From contig NZ_CP063849.1 of assembly GCF_015277775.1 (NCBI RefSeq), positions 1,736,001-1,800,000 of the forward strand: DNA of 64,000 bases, read 5' to 3'. This DNA is from Paludibaculum fermentans (lineage in GTDB: Bacteria; Acidobacteriota; Terriglobia; Bryobacterales; Bryobacteraceae). Positions 10,098 to 16,957 of this stretch are shown piece after piece. How positions within the stretch are numbered: position 1 is the first letter of the stretch; every line of letters begins with the position of its first letter. The notes under the pieces are model-generated. The model was not told where the DNA came from, searched no databases, and saw nothing but the letters and a program-made list of their open reading frames with translations. Position numbers and translations under genes: made by a program.

Positions 10098-11468
10098 CTA
10101 ATTGGCGGTCTCGAGCACGATGACCGAATCCACCGCGTCGGGCGCCTCGGCCGGCAGGGCGACGGACAACTTCGTGCCATCCTGCGTGACTTTCAATGAC
10201 TTGCCGCGCTTCGACAGCAGATAAGCCTTCTTCACCTTGCCGGAGAACTGGTCCATCTCAAACTGGCCCGCGGGCCACTTGAAGAGGTGGATGTAGAGTT
10301 TGCCGGGCTTCGTCGTGCAGCGCCAGTCGGTCTTGGCATTGATCACAGGCTTCCCTTCCCGGTCTTTCTTCACCGGATCGGGCGTGCCGAGCTCGGGTCC
10401 GAAGGGCGTCGGGCCGGCGCCATAGATGGATTCGCCGTTCACTTTCAGCCACTTGCCGACGCCGCGCAGATTGTCCTGGCTGGGCTGGGGGATGACGCCT
10501 TCGGCCGTGGGGCCAACGTTCAGCAGGTAGTTCCCGCCCTTGCTCACGATGTCGACCAGCTTGAAGGTGAGGTCCGGAGTCGTCTTCCAGTCGTTGTCGT
10601 CTTTCTTGAAGCCCCAGGTGTGGTTCAGGGTCGCTGGGACTTCCCAATCCTCCTTGACGACAGTGCCCGGAATCACATTGTCGCCCATGGAGCGGTAGTC
10701 GCCGGAAGCGCCCAAACGGCCGTCGATCAGACAGGCGGGCTGCATCTGGTGGATGGCGTCGATGAAGGGCTGCGAGCGCTCCTTGGTCATCATGCGGGGC
10801 GTATCGAACCACACCAGGCACATCGGCCCGTAGTTGGACATCAGCTCCTTGAGTTGCGGCAGGGCCTTGTCGCGCAGGTACTGGTCGAAGTCCTTCTGGG
10901 GATCGGGGCCGAAGTCCCAACTATTCCCTGCGCCGTTCTTTTCGTGCCAGTCCTGCGCCTGGGAATAGTAGACCCCGAACTTCAGGCCGTGCTTGGCGCA
11001 GGCCAGCGCGAGTTCCTTGACCACATCGCGTTTGAACGGGGTGGCGTCGACCACGTTGTACTTGCTCACGGCCGACTGGTACATCGCAAAGCCGTCGTGG
11101 TGTTTGCTGGTGATGACGACATACTTCATGCCGGCATCCTTGGCCATCTTCACCCACTCCTCGGCATTGAACTTGACGGGGTTGAACTGGGTAGCGAGCT
11201 GTTCATACTCGCCCACCGGGATCTTGGCGCGATTCATGATCCATTCGCCGATGCCTGGAACGGGCTTACCCTTCCATTCTCCGGCGGGGATCGCGTAGAG
11301 GCCCCAATGGATGAAGAGGCCGAACTTGGCCTCGCGGAACCACTGCATCTTCGCGTCCTGGGACGCGGGAGCCGGCAGCGCGGGCGGCAATTTCTGGGCG
11401 GCGCACGTGGCGGCGAGGACCAGGCAGGCAGTAAGAGTACGTGTCAAATAGGGAATCCGGGGTTTCAA
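10098..11468 (-). CDS. Exported alpha-L-fucosidase (GH29)
   Basis: A 456-residue enzyme that hydrolyses alpha-L-fucose from glycans. The start is TTG 11468, supported by an AAGGAG ribosome site 8-9 bases upstream. A Sec-type signal peptide (LTACLVLAATCAA) precedes the GH29 barrel. Landmarks are AKFGLFIHWGLYAIPAGEW (about 47-65), YVVITSKHHDGFAMY (HH pocket), and CLVWFDTP, in which Asp222 is the expected nucleophile. The C-terminal part (about 350-456) is a beta-sandwich as in other GH29 enzymes. A LacI-type operator-like sequence sits 23 bp upstream. The acid/base residue of GH29 is variable and I cannot assign it. Confidence 0.9.
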   Translation of the reverse strand: MKPRIPYLTRTLTACLVLAATCAAQKLPPALPAPASQDAKMQWFREAKFGLFIHWGLYAIPAGEWKGKPVPGIGEWIMNRAKIPVGEYEQLATQFNPVKFNAEEWVKMAKDAGMKYVVITSKHHDGFAMYQSAVSKYNVVDATPFKRDVVKELALACAKHGLKFGVYYSQAQDWHEKNGAGNSWDFGPDPQKDFDQYLRDKALPQLKELMSNYGPMCLVWFDTPRMMTKERSQPFIDAIHQMQPACLIDGRLGASGDYRSMGDNVIPGTVVKEDWEVPATLNHTWGFKKDDNDWKTTPDLTFKLVDIVSKGGNYLLNVGPTAEGVIPQPSQDNLRGVGKWLKVNGESIYGAGPTPFGPELGTPDPVKKDREGKPVINAKTDWRCTTKPGKLYIHLFKWPAGQFEMDQFSGKVKKAYLLSKRGKSLKVTQDGTKLSVALPAEAPDAVDSVIVLETAN

Positions 11469-11490
11469 CGGAGACTCCTTCCTTTCGATG

Positions 11491-11504
11491 CGTTAGCGTT
11501 AACA
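11491..11504. promoter_or_regulatory. LacI-family operator-like site upstream of the fucosidase gene
   Basis: CGTTAGCGTTAACA is an imperfect palindrome centred on CG, with 5 of 7 positions symmetric in each half. This is the form of LacI/GalR-family operators. It lies 23-36 bp before the TTG start, where a repressor would block transcription. No LacI regulator gene is in the window. Confidence 0.4.
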
Positions 11505-11520
11505 TATCAGAAAAGAAGAA

Positions 11521-11553
11521 GGCCGTCATGCGCATTTTTTACGCAGGACGGCC
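11521..11553 (-). terminator. Intrinsic terminator of the DinB gene
   Basis: GGCCGTC (11521-11527) pairs with GACGGCC (11547-11553), with an inner TGCG/CGCA stem. On the minus strand it is followed by a T-rich run (complement of 11509-11520). It lies just past the DinB stop codon. Confidence 0.75.
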
Positions 11554-11569
11554 CCACAATCCGGACCCG

Positions 11570-12097
11570 TTAGAACTTGTACGCCGGCGGCTTGATCCCC
11601 TTCACACGCAGGTAAACCTCGGCCTGCCCGCGATGGTGTGCCGTGTGCGTGAAGTAGCTCCACAGCCATTCGTAGCCGGTCAGGTTCCGCGCCGGAGGGC
11701 CCACTACCTTGTCCAGTTGTTCCAGCGTGACCCCGGCGATCGCCTTGTCGCAGAACGCGAAAGTCGAGGTCAGGAATTCGAGTGCGGCCTCGCGATCCAC
11801 GTCCTTCTTCTGGTCCTTCGCCCACTCCGCCACACTGCCCTTCAACTCTGGCTTGGGCAGGCCACTGGCATTGGAGCACGCGTTCGCGTCCGCCATGGCA
11901 ATGTGCGCCATCACCTGCCCGAAGTTCATCTCCTCAGGCGAGGGACGGAAGTTGTAGCCGTCGGCCGGCATCGCCGACGCGACGGCTACCGTGAATTCGC
12001 CGGAAACTTTCCAGTGCTTGATCAGTGCGTCTTTCACCGTCGACTGCGCCATGACGGGCACAGCCAACAGCCACAAAACAAAAAGCGTGAGTTTCAT
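11570..12097 (-). CDS. Exported DinB-family protein
   Basis: A 175-residue protein. MKLTLFVLWLLAVPVMAQ is a signal peptide, which sets the start at 12097; the frame opens six codons earlier. The mature part is a DinB four-helix bundle: GQVMAHIAMADANACS carries the first metal-type His, and HTAHHRGQAEVYLRVKGI the two C-terminal His. DinB proteins bind a metal through three His and include thiol-dependent transferases; the specific reaction is unknown. Export of DinB proteins is common in acidobacterial genomes. A terminator follows at once, so it is probably a single-gene unit. Confidence 0.82.
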   Translation of the reverse strand: MKLTLFVLWLLAVPVMAQSTVKDALIKHWKVSGEFTVAVASAMPADGYNFRPSPEEMNFGQVMAHIAMADANACSNASGLPKPELKGSVAEWAKDQKKDVDREAALEFLTSTFAFCDKAIAGVTLEQLDKVVGPPARNLTGYEWLWSYFTHTAHHRGQAEVYLRVKGIKPPAYKF

Positions 12098-12151
12098 ATG
12101 AGCCCCCAGGCTCACATTGTTAACCCACCACGACGCTCGGGCGCAACCAGT

Positions 12152-13060
12152 CTAGTTCAGGCGGGCCGCCTCGCCCTTCATCTTCTGCGCATTGTCGGCG
12201 GCCGGCTTGGCAAAGGGCCCCTTAATCGCCGCTGACTGTTCGCTGAACTTCACAGCCTCCAGGACCTTGGCTTTGCTCCCGGACGACACCCCGACATTGA
12301 AGTTGGCTACGCCGAGATGGTACAGGCTCGCCGCGGTGGCCTGCTCGTCGTCCTTGATCAGCGGCAGGGCGGCGCGCAGATCCTGGTCGGCCAGCGCAAA
12401 CTGTTGCCGTTCACTGTGCGCCATTCCGGCGATGTAGTGGGCATGGCCCAGCGCCGATTTCTTTCTGGCTTCCCAATCCTCGGCGGACATGTTGTCTGGC
12501 TTGGGCTTCTTCTCCAGCACGGCGATCAGCTTCTCAGCGAAAATACCGGCCCGGCCGGTCTGGCGCTTGGCCATGGCGCTGTCGGCCACGATCACGAGGA
12601 TGTCCACATTCTCCGGTTGGCTAAGGACCGCCTTCTCGGCGATGGGCGCAACCTTGGCGCCGTTTTCTGTCTGTTCCAGAGCCTGGAAGTACGGACCATA
12701 CGCCTGATCCAGGAACTTGCTCTTTGGATTCTGCTTCTCCAGCACCGCAATGAGATCGATCAACTTGGGCGGTTCGGCCTGCAGCGCCGTGGTCGCCAGG
12801 GCGTTCTCCGTATAGAGATCGACTTCCTTGGCATAGGCGACCTGCTTCGTCCAGGCAGCCTTCGCTTCAGCACCCGCCGGAGCCGGCGTGGCGATCGTCT
12901 TCCGCGCCAGGGCGCTTGCTGCTGGGGCCAATTTCTTGACGGCCTCCACGTCCTTCGCCTGGACGGCTTGCTTCAGATTGTCGTGGGCGGTCTCCAGATC
13001 GCCCGCAACCATACGAGCGGCGAAGATGAGGCCCATTGCACTTAGGATCAGGAATTTCAT
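12152..13060 (-). CDS. Exported TPR-like helical repeat protein
   Basis: A 302-residue protein starting at MKFLILSAMGLIFAARMVAG (signal peptide), chosen over an upstream ATG by six codons. The rest is almost all helical, with Ala-rich repeats such as ALGHAHYIAGMAHSERQQF, ALADQDLRAALPLI and ASLYHLGVANFNVG, which match the 34-residue TPR pattern; these domains bind other proteins. No catalytic motif is seen. The partner is unknown. It lies between the DinB gene and the lmo0937-like gene, all on the minus strand but with terminators between. Confidence 0.7.
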   Translation of the reverse strand: MKFLILSAMGLIFAARMVAGDLETAHDNLKQAVQAKDVEAVKKLAPAASALARKTIATPAPAGAEAKAAWTKQVAYAKEVDLYTENALATTALQAEPPKLIDLIAVLEKQNPKSKFLDQAYGPYFQALEQTENGAKVAPIAEKAVLSQPENVDILVIVADSAMAKRQTGRAGIFAEKLIAVLEKKPKPDNMSAEDWEARKKSALGHAHYIAGMAHSERQQFALADQDLRAALPLIKDDEQATAASLYHLGVANFNVGVSSGSKAKVLEAVKFSEQSAAIKGPFAKPAADNAQKMKGEAARLN

Positions 13061-13182
13061 GGCAGTCTCCAATATCACGCGGCAACATTATATTGCCGTT
13101 CGAGTGAAGATGGAAGGCCCCCATCGGATCCGAATCACTTTTTCTGGTTTGATTGCCGAAGCAGGCAGGCGGACAAAGCTTC

Positions 13183-13225
13183 GGCCGGCCCGGGCGCCCA
13201 GCGAACTGGGCCACCCGGACCGGCC
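13183..13225 (-). terminator. Long GC hairpin after the lmo0937-like gene
   Basis: GGCCGG at 13183 onwards pairs with the stretch ending CCGGCC at 13225, giving about 18 base pairs with one bulge. The minus-strand loop is TTCG, a very stable tetraloop. It starts 5 bp after the stop codon. The following T-run is poor, so it may also stabilise the 3' end. Confidence 0.6.
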
Positions 13226-13229
13226 TCGG

Positions 13230-13379
13230 CTAGAGTGCTCTACGTCCGTTGATAATGCCGATCAGCAGGCTGACCAGCGCGAGTACCAGCAGGATGTGGA
13301 TGAAGCCGTACAACGTGTACGACGTCACCATGCCCAATAGCCAAAGAACCAACAGAACTACAAAAATCGTCCATAACAT
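13230..13379 (-). CDS. Small membrane protein of the lmo0937 family
   Basis: A 49-residue protein starting at ATG 13379. A strong ribosome site (AAGGAGGT) lies 7 bases upstream. The sequence has two hydrophobic segments (MLWTIFVVLLVLWLLG and IHILLVLALVSLLIGII) joined by MVTSYTLYGF, and it ends in NGRRAL. This is the typical form of the lmo0937/DUF5670 family of tiny inner-membrane proteins, found near stress genes. Function is not known. It is transcribed with, or close to, the YtxH and SYLF genes upstream. Confidence 0.85.
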   Translation of the reverse strand: MLWTIFVVLLVLWLLGMVTSYTLYGFIHILLVLALVSLLIGIINGRRAL

Positions 13380-13421
13380 GAGGCACCTCCTTGTGCCGGA
13401 CGGTAGCCGAGGCGGGTTGAG

Positions 13422-13694
13422 TTAAACAGTTTTCAGGTAGGCTCGTTTGCCGGCTTCCACAGCATTGACGATCCCGTCACGCTGCTTCAACGCCTGCTCC
13501 CGGCCTTGCTCAACGAGATTGGCCGCTGTCTCCTGCAGCTCTTCGGCCTGGTGCTTCAGGCGGCGCGCCTGGCCGCGGGCGCGGTGGGCAAGCCGCCCGC
13601 GCAGATGATGGCCCGATTCCGGCGCGAAGAGCAGAGCCAGGCCAGCGCCCACTCCCAAACCAACCATTGCCGCGAGGATGCTATCTCTGTTCAT
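13422..13694 (-). CDS. YtxH-domain stress protein
   Basis: A 90-residue protein with an N-terminal glycine-rich membrane segment (MVGLGVGAGLALLFAPESG, about residues 10-28) followed by a basic amphipathic helix (about 30-90). The GxGxGxxLLFAPxSG pattern is the YtxH signature. These proteins are induced by general stress in other bacteria, but their biochemical role is not known. A good ribosome site (AAAGGAGAA) precedes ATG 13694. It sits between the SYLF gene (27 bp upstream) and the lmo0937-like gene (42 bp downstream), on the same strand, so a three-gene stress/envelope operon is likely. Confidence 0.82.
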   Translation of the reverse strand: MNRDSILAAMVGLGVGAGLALLFAPESGHHLRGRLAHRARGQARRLKHQAEELQETAANLVEQGREQALKQRDGIVNAVEAGKRAYLKTV

Positions 13695-13721
13695 CTGTGC
13701 GTTCTCCTTTGACTCGTTTGT

Positions 13722-14402
13722 TTAGTCGCCCGACTTTTCGCGGGGCGAGAACCGGGTGAGCAGGGCCATCAGGCGAGCCGCGGCCGCCGGCGGAGTGCTC
13801 TTGTGCACCACCTCTTCCGTGGTCAGGCGCTTTCCGTAAAGGGTCTGGTTCTCTTCCATGTCCTGGCGCAGCGTAGCGCCTTGCAGGGAGATTCCGGCAA
13901 AGACACCACGCGCGCGGGACCAGGAAAGGATCTCAGCCCGCATGAACGCGTCGGTATCGGCGGTAGCCGTGCGGCCCACCGGTCCGGCGGCCACTGAACC
14001 TTCTCCACCCAGCGTGAACTGGCTGTCCAGAAGCTTCTTGGCGCCGCTCTCATTCATCACAAGCATAACGACATCGGTCTCCGACCCGCCAATCTGGAAG
14101 CCGACACTGCCGCCTTCCACGCGGATCGCGGCCGGCGCCGACCAACCCACCCGGCCGACCAGCCGGCAGGAAAGGAAGCCCTTGCCATACTTGCCGCCGA
14201 CAATGAACGCGCCCTTCTTCAGGCCGGGCACCACCACGACGCAGTGCGCCTTTTCCATGAGGTCCTGGGGAATGCCCTTATCCGGCGTTCCCATGATTTC
14301 CGATAACACCACGGCCGATTCGTCCAGGCGCTGAACGGCGGGCGGTTCTTTTGCCATCAGCGGCAGAGCGGCCAAGAGTGTAATACCTAGAATCTGTTTC
14401 AT
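13722..14402 (-). CDS. Exported SYLF (YSC84-like) lipid-binding protein
   Basis: A 226-residue protein with a signal peptide (MKQILGITLLAALPLMA) and a SYLF domain. The features are KAHCVVVVPGLKKGAFIVGG (about 51-70), GKGFLSCR, WSAPAAIRVEGGSVGFQIGG, TDVVMLVMNESGAKKLL and the closing YSRSRGxFAGISL-like stretch (SWSRARGVFAGISLQGATL). Eukaryotic SYLF domains bind phosphoinositides; bacterial ones are secreted proteins of unclear role. The gene heads the SYLF-YtxH-lmo0937 group. Its leader holds two hairpins, one of which has the ribosome site in its loop. Confidence 0.88.
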   Translation of the reverse strand: MKQILGITLLAALPLMAKEPPAVQRLDESAVVLSEIMGTPDKGIPQDLMEKAHCVVVVPGLKKGAFIVGGKYGKGFLSCRLVGRVGWSAPAAIRVEGGSVGFQIGGSETDVVMLVMNESGAKKLLDSQFTLGGEGSVAAGPVGRTATADTDAFMRAEILSWSRARGVFAGISLQGATLRQDMEENQTLYGKRLTTEEVVHKSTPPAAAARLMALLTRFSPREKSGD

Positions 14403-14403
14403 T

Positions 14404-14421
14404 TAGAAACCTCCGTTTCTA
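14404..14421 (-). promoter_or_regulatory. Hairpin presenting the SYLF gene's ribosome-binding site
   Basis: TAGAAAC (14404-14410 as read on plus) and GTTTCTA (14415-14421) are perfect inverted repeats around a 4-base loop. On the mRNA the loop is GGAG, the Shine-Dalgarno core, placed 8 bases before the ATG. The stem is AU-rich and weak, so it may melt with temperature or bind a regulator. Confidence 0.5.
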
Positions 14422-14442
14422 CTTCTGGCTTCTAAATCGCAA

Positions 14443-14468
14443 TCTCCTTGCCATTTTCAGCAAGGAGA
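14443..14468 (-). promoter_or_regulatory. Second inverted repeat in the SYLF leader
   Basis: TCTCCTTGC (14443-14451) and GCAAGGAGA (14460-14468) form a perfect 9-bp stem with an 8-base loop. There is no T-run after it, so it is unlikely to be a simple terminator. It lies 41-66 bp upstream of the SYLF start and may be an operator or part of a leader structure. Confidence 0.45.
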
Positions 14469-14627
14469 CACTAACCGCTTTCATTTGTGCCGGATAGGGG
14501 GAATTGTAGACTCTCCGCACACACCGGCACGGAGGGCTGGCGGTGGGTAGACGGTAATTTTGACCGCCACGGTTCTGGGCGAAGAACCCGAAACCTCTCC
14601 AACCTGAGCGGAATCAGGCAGAAACGA

Positions 14628-15629
14628 TTAGTGGCGGGGGCCGCCAATCCACGCCATGCCATCCGGACCGCCGCCGGTTTCAAACTGCCCCGTTTTCGTC
14701 ATCGATTTGAGATCGATCACTGCCACATGATTGTCCCCCGCCACCGCCACATACGCCCGCGCGCCGCCGGGTTCGATGAGGATCCCCTCCGGCGCCTGCC
14801 CCAGCGGCACTTTCTTGCTCACCTTGCGCGTCGCGACATCCACGATCACCAACTCGCCGGAGTCGAGATCCGAGATGAGCACCGTCTTGCCATCCGGCGT
14901 GAACTTCAACCGGTTCGACCGCCTGGTGCCGAGCGGCAACGTCTCGATAACCTTCTTCGAAGCGATGTCGATCACCGACACCCCGCCGTCGCGCGAGTGC
15001 GCCGCCCACAACTGACTTCCGTCCGGCGAGACATCAAAGCCCTCGGGCCCCTTCCCCACGGGAACGACCGTCTGATTCCAGTTCATGCTGCCCGCCGTGC
15101 GTTCGAAAATCGAGATGGAATCGGAGCTGATGTTGGCGGTGAACAGCCGGTTCGTATCCGCGCTGAACTGCAGCATGTGCGTGGTGTTCTGGCCCGTCCC
15201 CAGCAGGTAGTCGAGGCGCTGCGACGCCGGATCGTAGCGAGCCACTACCTTGTTCACCTCTGCTGTAAACCAGACCTTTCCATCCATCAAGGCGATCCCG
15301 TGCGGCCGCAGCATGGGCGCCACCTCCAACCGCTTCAACTCCCTGGGACCTGAGAGGTCGATAATGGAAATCGACTTCCCTGGAGTCGGGCCGCTGCCGT
15401 AATTCGTGGCATAGGCGACGGTCCCCTCCGCATTCACCACCACTTCGTGCGGACCCTCACCCGTGGCCACCTTCCCCGTGATCTTGCCGGTCGCCGGATC
15501 CACGATCACCACCGTGGCATCGGCTTTGTTCAAGACCAGCAGCGCCGGTGACGGCAGTTCCGCGGCCCAAACGGAGACGGCCAGCAGAGTGACGGAAAGG
15601 GGGAGAAGCGCGCCCAGGGAAGTCTTCAT
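14628..15629 (-). CDS. Secreted YncE-like seven-bladed beta-propeller protein
   Basis: A 333-residue protein with a signal peptide (LGALLPLSVTLLAVSVWA) and repeated blades of the YVTN/YncE type, such as SPALLVLNKADATVVIVDPA, GPHEVVVNAEGTVAYATNYG, KSISIIDLSG, GPEGFDVSPDGSQLWAAHS, GGVSVIDIASKKVIETLPLG and NRLKFTPDGKTVLISDLDSG. Each blade is about 42 residues. These propellers are periplasmic or secreted and bind proteins or DNA; no enzymatic residues are evident. The 5' neighbour (VOC protein) is on the same strand 42 bp away. Ligand unknown. Confidence 0.82.
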   Translation of the reverse strand: MKTSLGALLPLSVTLLAVSVWAAELPSPALLVLNKADATVVIVDPATGKITGKVATGEGPHEVVVNAEGTVAYATNYGSGPTPGKSISIIDLSGPRELKRLEVAPMLRPHGIALMDGKVWFTAEVNKVVARYDPASQRLDYLLGTGQNTTHMLQFSADTNRLFTANISSDSISIFERTAGSMNWNQTVVPVGKGPEGFDVSPDGSQLWAAHSRDGGVSVIDIASKKVIETLPLGTRRSNRLKFTPDGKTVLISDLDSGELVIVDVATRKVSKKVPLGQAPEGILIEPGGARAYVAVAGDNHVAVIDLKSMTKTGQFETGGGPDGMAWIGGPRH

Positions 15630-15671
15630 GGGAATCCATTGTGCCGCGCTTTTCCCTGCCCTGCCGTAAAT

Positions 15672-16055
15672 TCAGGCCGGATGTGTCTCATATTGCATGG
15701 CGCCGGCGATCGTCCCGCCCGGATCCTGGAAGAACAGCAACTGGCCCACCCCGGCCAGCGTGCAGATGGGCATCACAATCTTGCCGCCGTGCGCCTCGAT
15801 CGCGTCGGCCGTGGCCGCGATATCTTCCACTGAAATCGTACATTCGAACCCAAACATGGGGACCCCCGGCACGATCTCCCGCCGCTGCTGCAGAGAGCCG
15901 AGCAACGGCGCCCCGGCCGCCGCCCCCATATCGATCATGTAAAACCCGGGCGGGCCCCAGGCGTTGAACTTCCACCCGAACACTCCCTCATAGAAAGCGC
16001 GGGAAGCAGGCAGGTCTGAAGTGTTAATGGAAAAGTGGGCTACTTGGTTTGGCAT
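15672..16055 (-). CDS. VOC-family (glyoxalase-like) protein
   Basis: A 127-residue protein starting at MPNQVAHFSINTSDLPASRA. It has the paired beta-alpha-beta-beta-beta modules of vicinal-oxygen-chelate proteins: VAHFSINTSDLPASRAFYEG and EGVFGWKF at the start, then FECTISVEDIAATADAIEAHGG and the closing LLFFQDPGGTIAGAMQYE. Metal-type ligands are plausible at His7 and the Glu in MQYE. Members include glyoxalases, dioxygenases and resistance proteins; substrate unknown. It is divergent from the AraC-type regulator (85 bp between starts), which may control it. Confidence 0.8.
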   Translation of the reverse strand: MPNQVAHFSINTSDLPASRAFYEGVFGWKFNAWGPPGFYMIDMGAAAGAPLLGSLQQRREIVPGVPMFGFECTISVEDIAATADAIEAHGGKIVMPICTLAGVGQLLFFQDPGGTIAGAMQYETHPA

Positions 16056-16140
16056 GTGGACATCCCTCCAACTGCGTCTGCGATCTACACGGATTCTAAG
16101 GCATGGCGTCCGGGGCAGGATCACGCTATATTGCCAGTTC

Positions 16141-16914
16141 ATGCCGAAATCCCGCCAACTGTACCTGGATCCCACCGTCCTGGTCAGGAGCTTCGGTGTC
16201 ACCCTCACCAACACCGCCCTCATCCCACCGCATGCGGCCGGCTGGCATGAGCTCATCTACGCGATCCAGGGTGTCCTCACCGTGCGGACCGACCAGGCCG
16301 CCTGGGTGCTGCCCCCTCACCGCGCCGTCTGGATCCCGCAGGGCATCCAGCACCGCCTGGAAATGACCGGCACCGTGGCTCTGCGCAACCTCTACGTGCG
16401 AGCCGACATCCGCCCCTCCGGTTGGGCGCCTTCCGGCTGTTGCGTCGTCAACGTCACCGGCCTGCTGCGCGAAATCATCGTGCGCACCATCCACTGGAGC
16501 GTGCTCGACACCCGCCAGCCCGAGCAGCGCCGCCTGATCGGGGTCCTGCTGGATGAGTTGAAGGTCCTCCACTCGGTCCCGCTGCAGTTGCCCGCACCCA
16601 AAGACGAACGGGCCGTCCGCTTCGCCGCGCTGGCTGCCGCGGACGGCGGCGCGCGTACTCCGGTCCCCAAACTCCTGCGAGCCTGCGGAGCCAGCCGCCG
16701 GACCATGGAACGCATCTTTCACGAGGAGACCGCCATGAGCCTCGGCCAATGGCTGCGCCGCCGCAATCTGCTGCACAGCCTGAAACTGCTGGCGGCGGGC
16801 CAGGGCGTCCAGGCCATCTCCGAGGAACTCGGCTACCAGAGCACCAGCGCGTTTATCGCCATGTTTCGCCGTGAGTTAGGAGAAACACCGGGCCGCTATT
16901 TCGACCCGCGGTAG
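16141..16914 (+). CDS. AraC-family transcriptional regulator with cupin sensor domain
   Basis: A 257-residue protein. Start MPKSRQLYLDP (16141) is chosen because the frame upstream overlaps the divergent VOC gene. Residues about 20-100 form a cupin-like sensor (GWHELIYAIQGVLTVRTDQ, AVWIPQGIQHRLEM). The C-terminal part (about 170-257) carries two helix-turn-helix motifs: VPKLLRACGASRRTMERIF and VQAISEELGYQSTSAFIAMF, ending in RRELGETPGRYFDPR, the standard AraC ending. It probably regulates the divergent VOC gene, itself, or both. The inducer is unknown. Confidence 0.9.
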   Translation: MPKSRQLYLDPTVLVRSFGVTLTNTALIPPHAAGWHELIYAIQGVLTVRTDQAAWVLPPHRAVWIPQGIQHRLEMTGTVALRNLYVRADIRPSGWAPSGCCVVNVTGLLREIIVRTIHWSVLDTRQPEQRRLIGVLLDELKVLHSVPLQLPAPKDERAVRFAALAAADGGARTPVPKLLRACGASRRTMERIFHEETAMSLGQWLRRRNLLHSLKLLAAGQGVQAISEELGYQSTSAFIAMFRRELGETPGRYFDPR

Positions 16915-16957
16915 AATCCCTTCCCACTCGCGCGTCCGGGCTGTCTATCATGTCCCT

